From Actinomycetota bacterium (GTDB lineage Bacteria > Actinomycetota > Thermoleophilia > Gaiellales > Gaiellaceae): a stretch of 7,296 nt of DNA. Location: contig JACCUU010000106.1 in NCBI GenBank assembly GCA_013811645.1, forward strand, positions 1 to 7,296, read 5' to 3'. A model generated the notes under the pieces. That model made no database searches and had not been told where the DNA came from. It saw only the letters and a list, made by a program, of their open reading frames with translations. How positions within the stretch are numbered: the first letter of the stretch is position 1; each line of letters begins with the position of its first letter. The translations under genes were made by a program, and so were the position numbers. Positions 7,151 through 7,296 of the stretch are shown piece after piece.

Positions 7151-7296
7151 CTACGCCTGGTTGTAGAAACCGCCGCGCTCCAGCGCGCGTGCGCGTTCCT
7201 CCGCCGAGAGCTCGACGTCCCGCGGCGTGAGCAGGAAGACCTTGTCCGCGACCCGCTGCATGCTCCCCTCGAGCGCGTACGTGAGACCGCTCGCGA
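7151..7296 (-). CDS. sepF: Cell division protein SepF, C-terminal part
   Basis: SepF binds the FtsZ C-terminal tail and anchors the Z-ring to the membrane; in actinobacteria it stands in for FtsA. Only the last 47 complete codons are in the window. They read ASGLTYALEGSMQRVADKVF (last strand and helix of the SepF core), then LLTPRDVELSAEERARALER, and end GGFYNQA before TAG. The GFYNQ terminus is characteristic. The 5' end lies past the right edge, where ftsZ would be expected further upstream. Confidence 0.95.
   Translation of the reverse strand, partial: ASGLTYALEGSMQRVADKVFLLTPRDVELSAEERARALERGGFYNQA

Overview
The window is GC-rich chromosomal DNA from an actinobacterium (Actinomycetota). 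SepF, YggT and DivIVA precede lspA, and the translation set rpsB-tsf-pyrH-frr-uppS follows. My guess is a deep-branching class such as Thermoleophilia, because of the joined gene order and some variant motifs; that is inference, not a database result. Every convincing gene lies on the minus strand, so transcription runs from high to low coordinates. No tRNA, rRNA, CRISPR array, transposase or phage gene is visible.

In transcription order: the end of sepF (7151-7296); a hairpin-bearing gap; yggT (6673-6981); divIVA (6162-6662); a DUF167/YggU-family gene (5681-6130) with a palindromic repeat element in its 5' part; a TraR/DksA-type zinc-finger gene (5325-5684); lspA (4685-5284); rluD (3799-4713); a structured leader; rpsB (2805-3689); tsf (1996-2808); pyrH (1223-1999); a hairpin gap; frr (606-1169); a second copy of the palindromic element; and the start of uppS (1-470). 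DUF167/traR, rpsB/tsf and tsf/pyrH overlap by four bases at GTGA, and lspA/rluD by 29, so translational coupling is likely.

The upstream half serves division and envelope work (SepF ring protein, YggT membrane protein, DivIVA polar scaffold, lipoprotein signal peptidase) plus rRNA pseudouridylation. The downstream half supplies ribosomal protein S2, elongation factor Ts, UMP kinase and ribosome recycling factor. It then returns to the envelope with the undecaprenyl diphosphate synthase UppS.

The most unusual content is between and inside the genes. Two copies of a roughly 165-base palindromic element (444-607 and 5930-6095) share a 54-55 base core. The core's central stem-loop varies in a compensatory way, while the long outer stems are unrelated in sequence. 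One copy lies in frame in the DUF167 gene, in the manner of Rickettsia palindromic elements; the other buries the uppS start codon in a 34-bp stem. In these stems and in the pyrH-frr hairpin, every transition difference between arms gives a G-U pair in the sense RNA, which points to RNA-level structure. A compact three-stem leader precedes rpsB.
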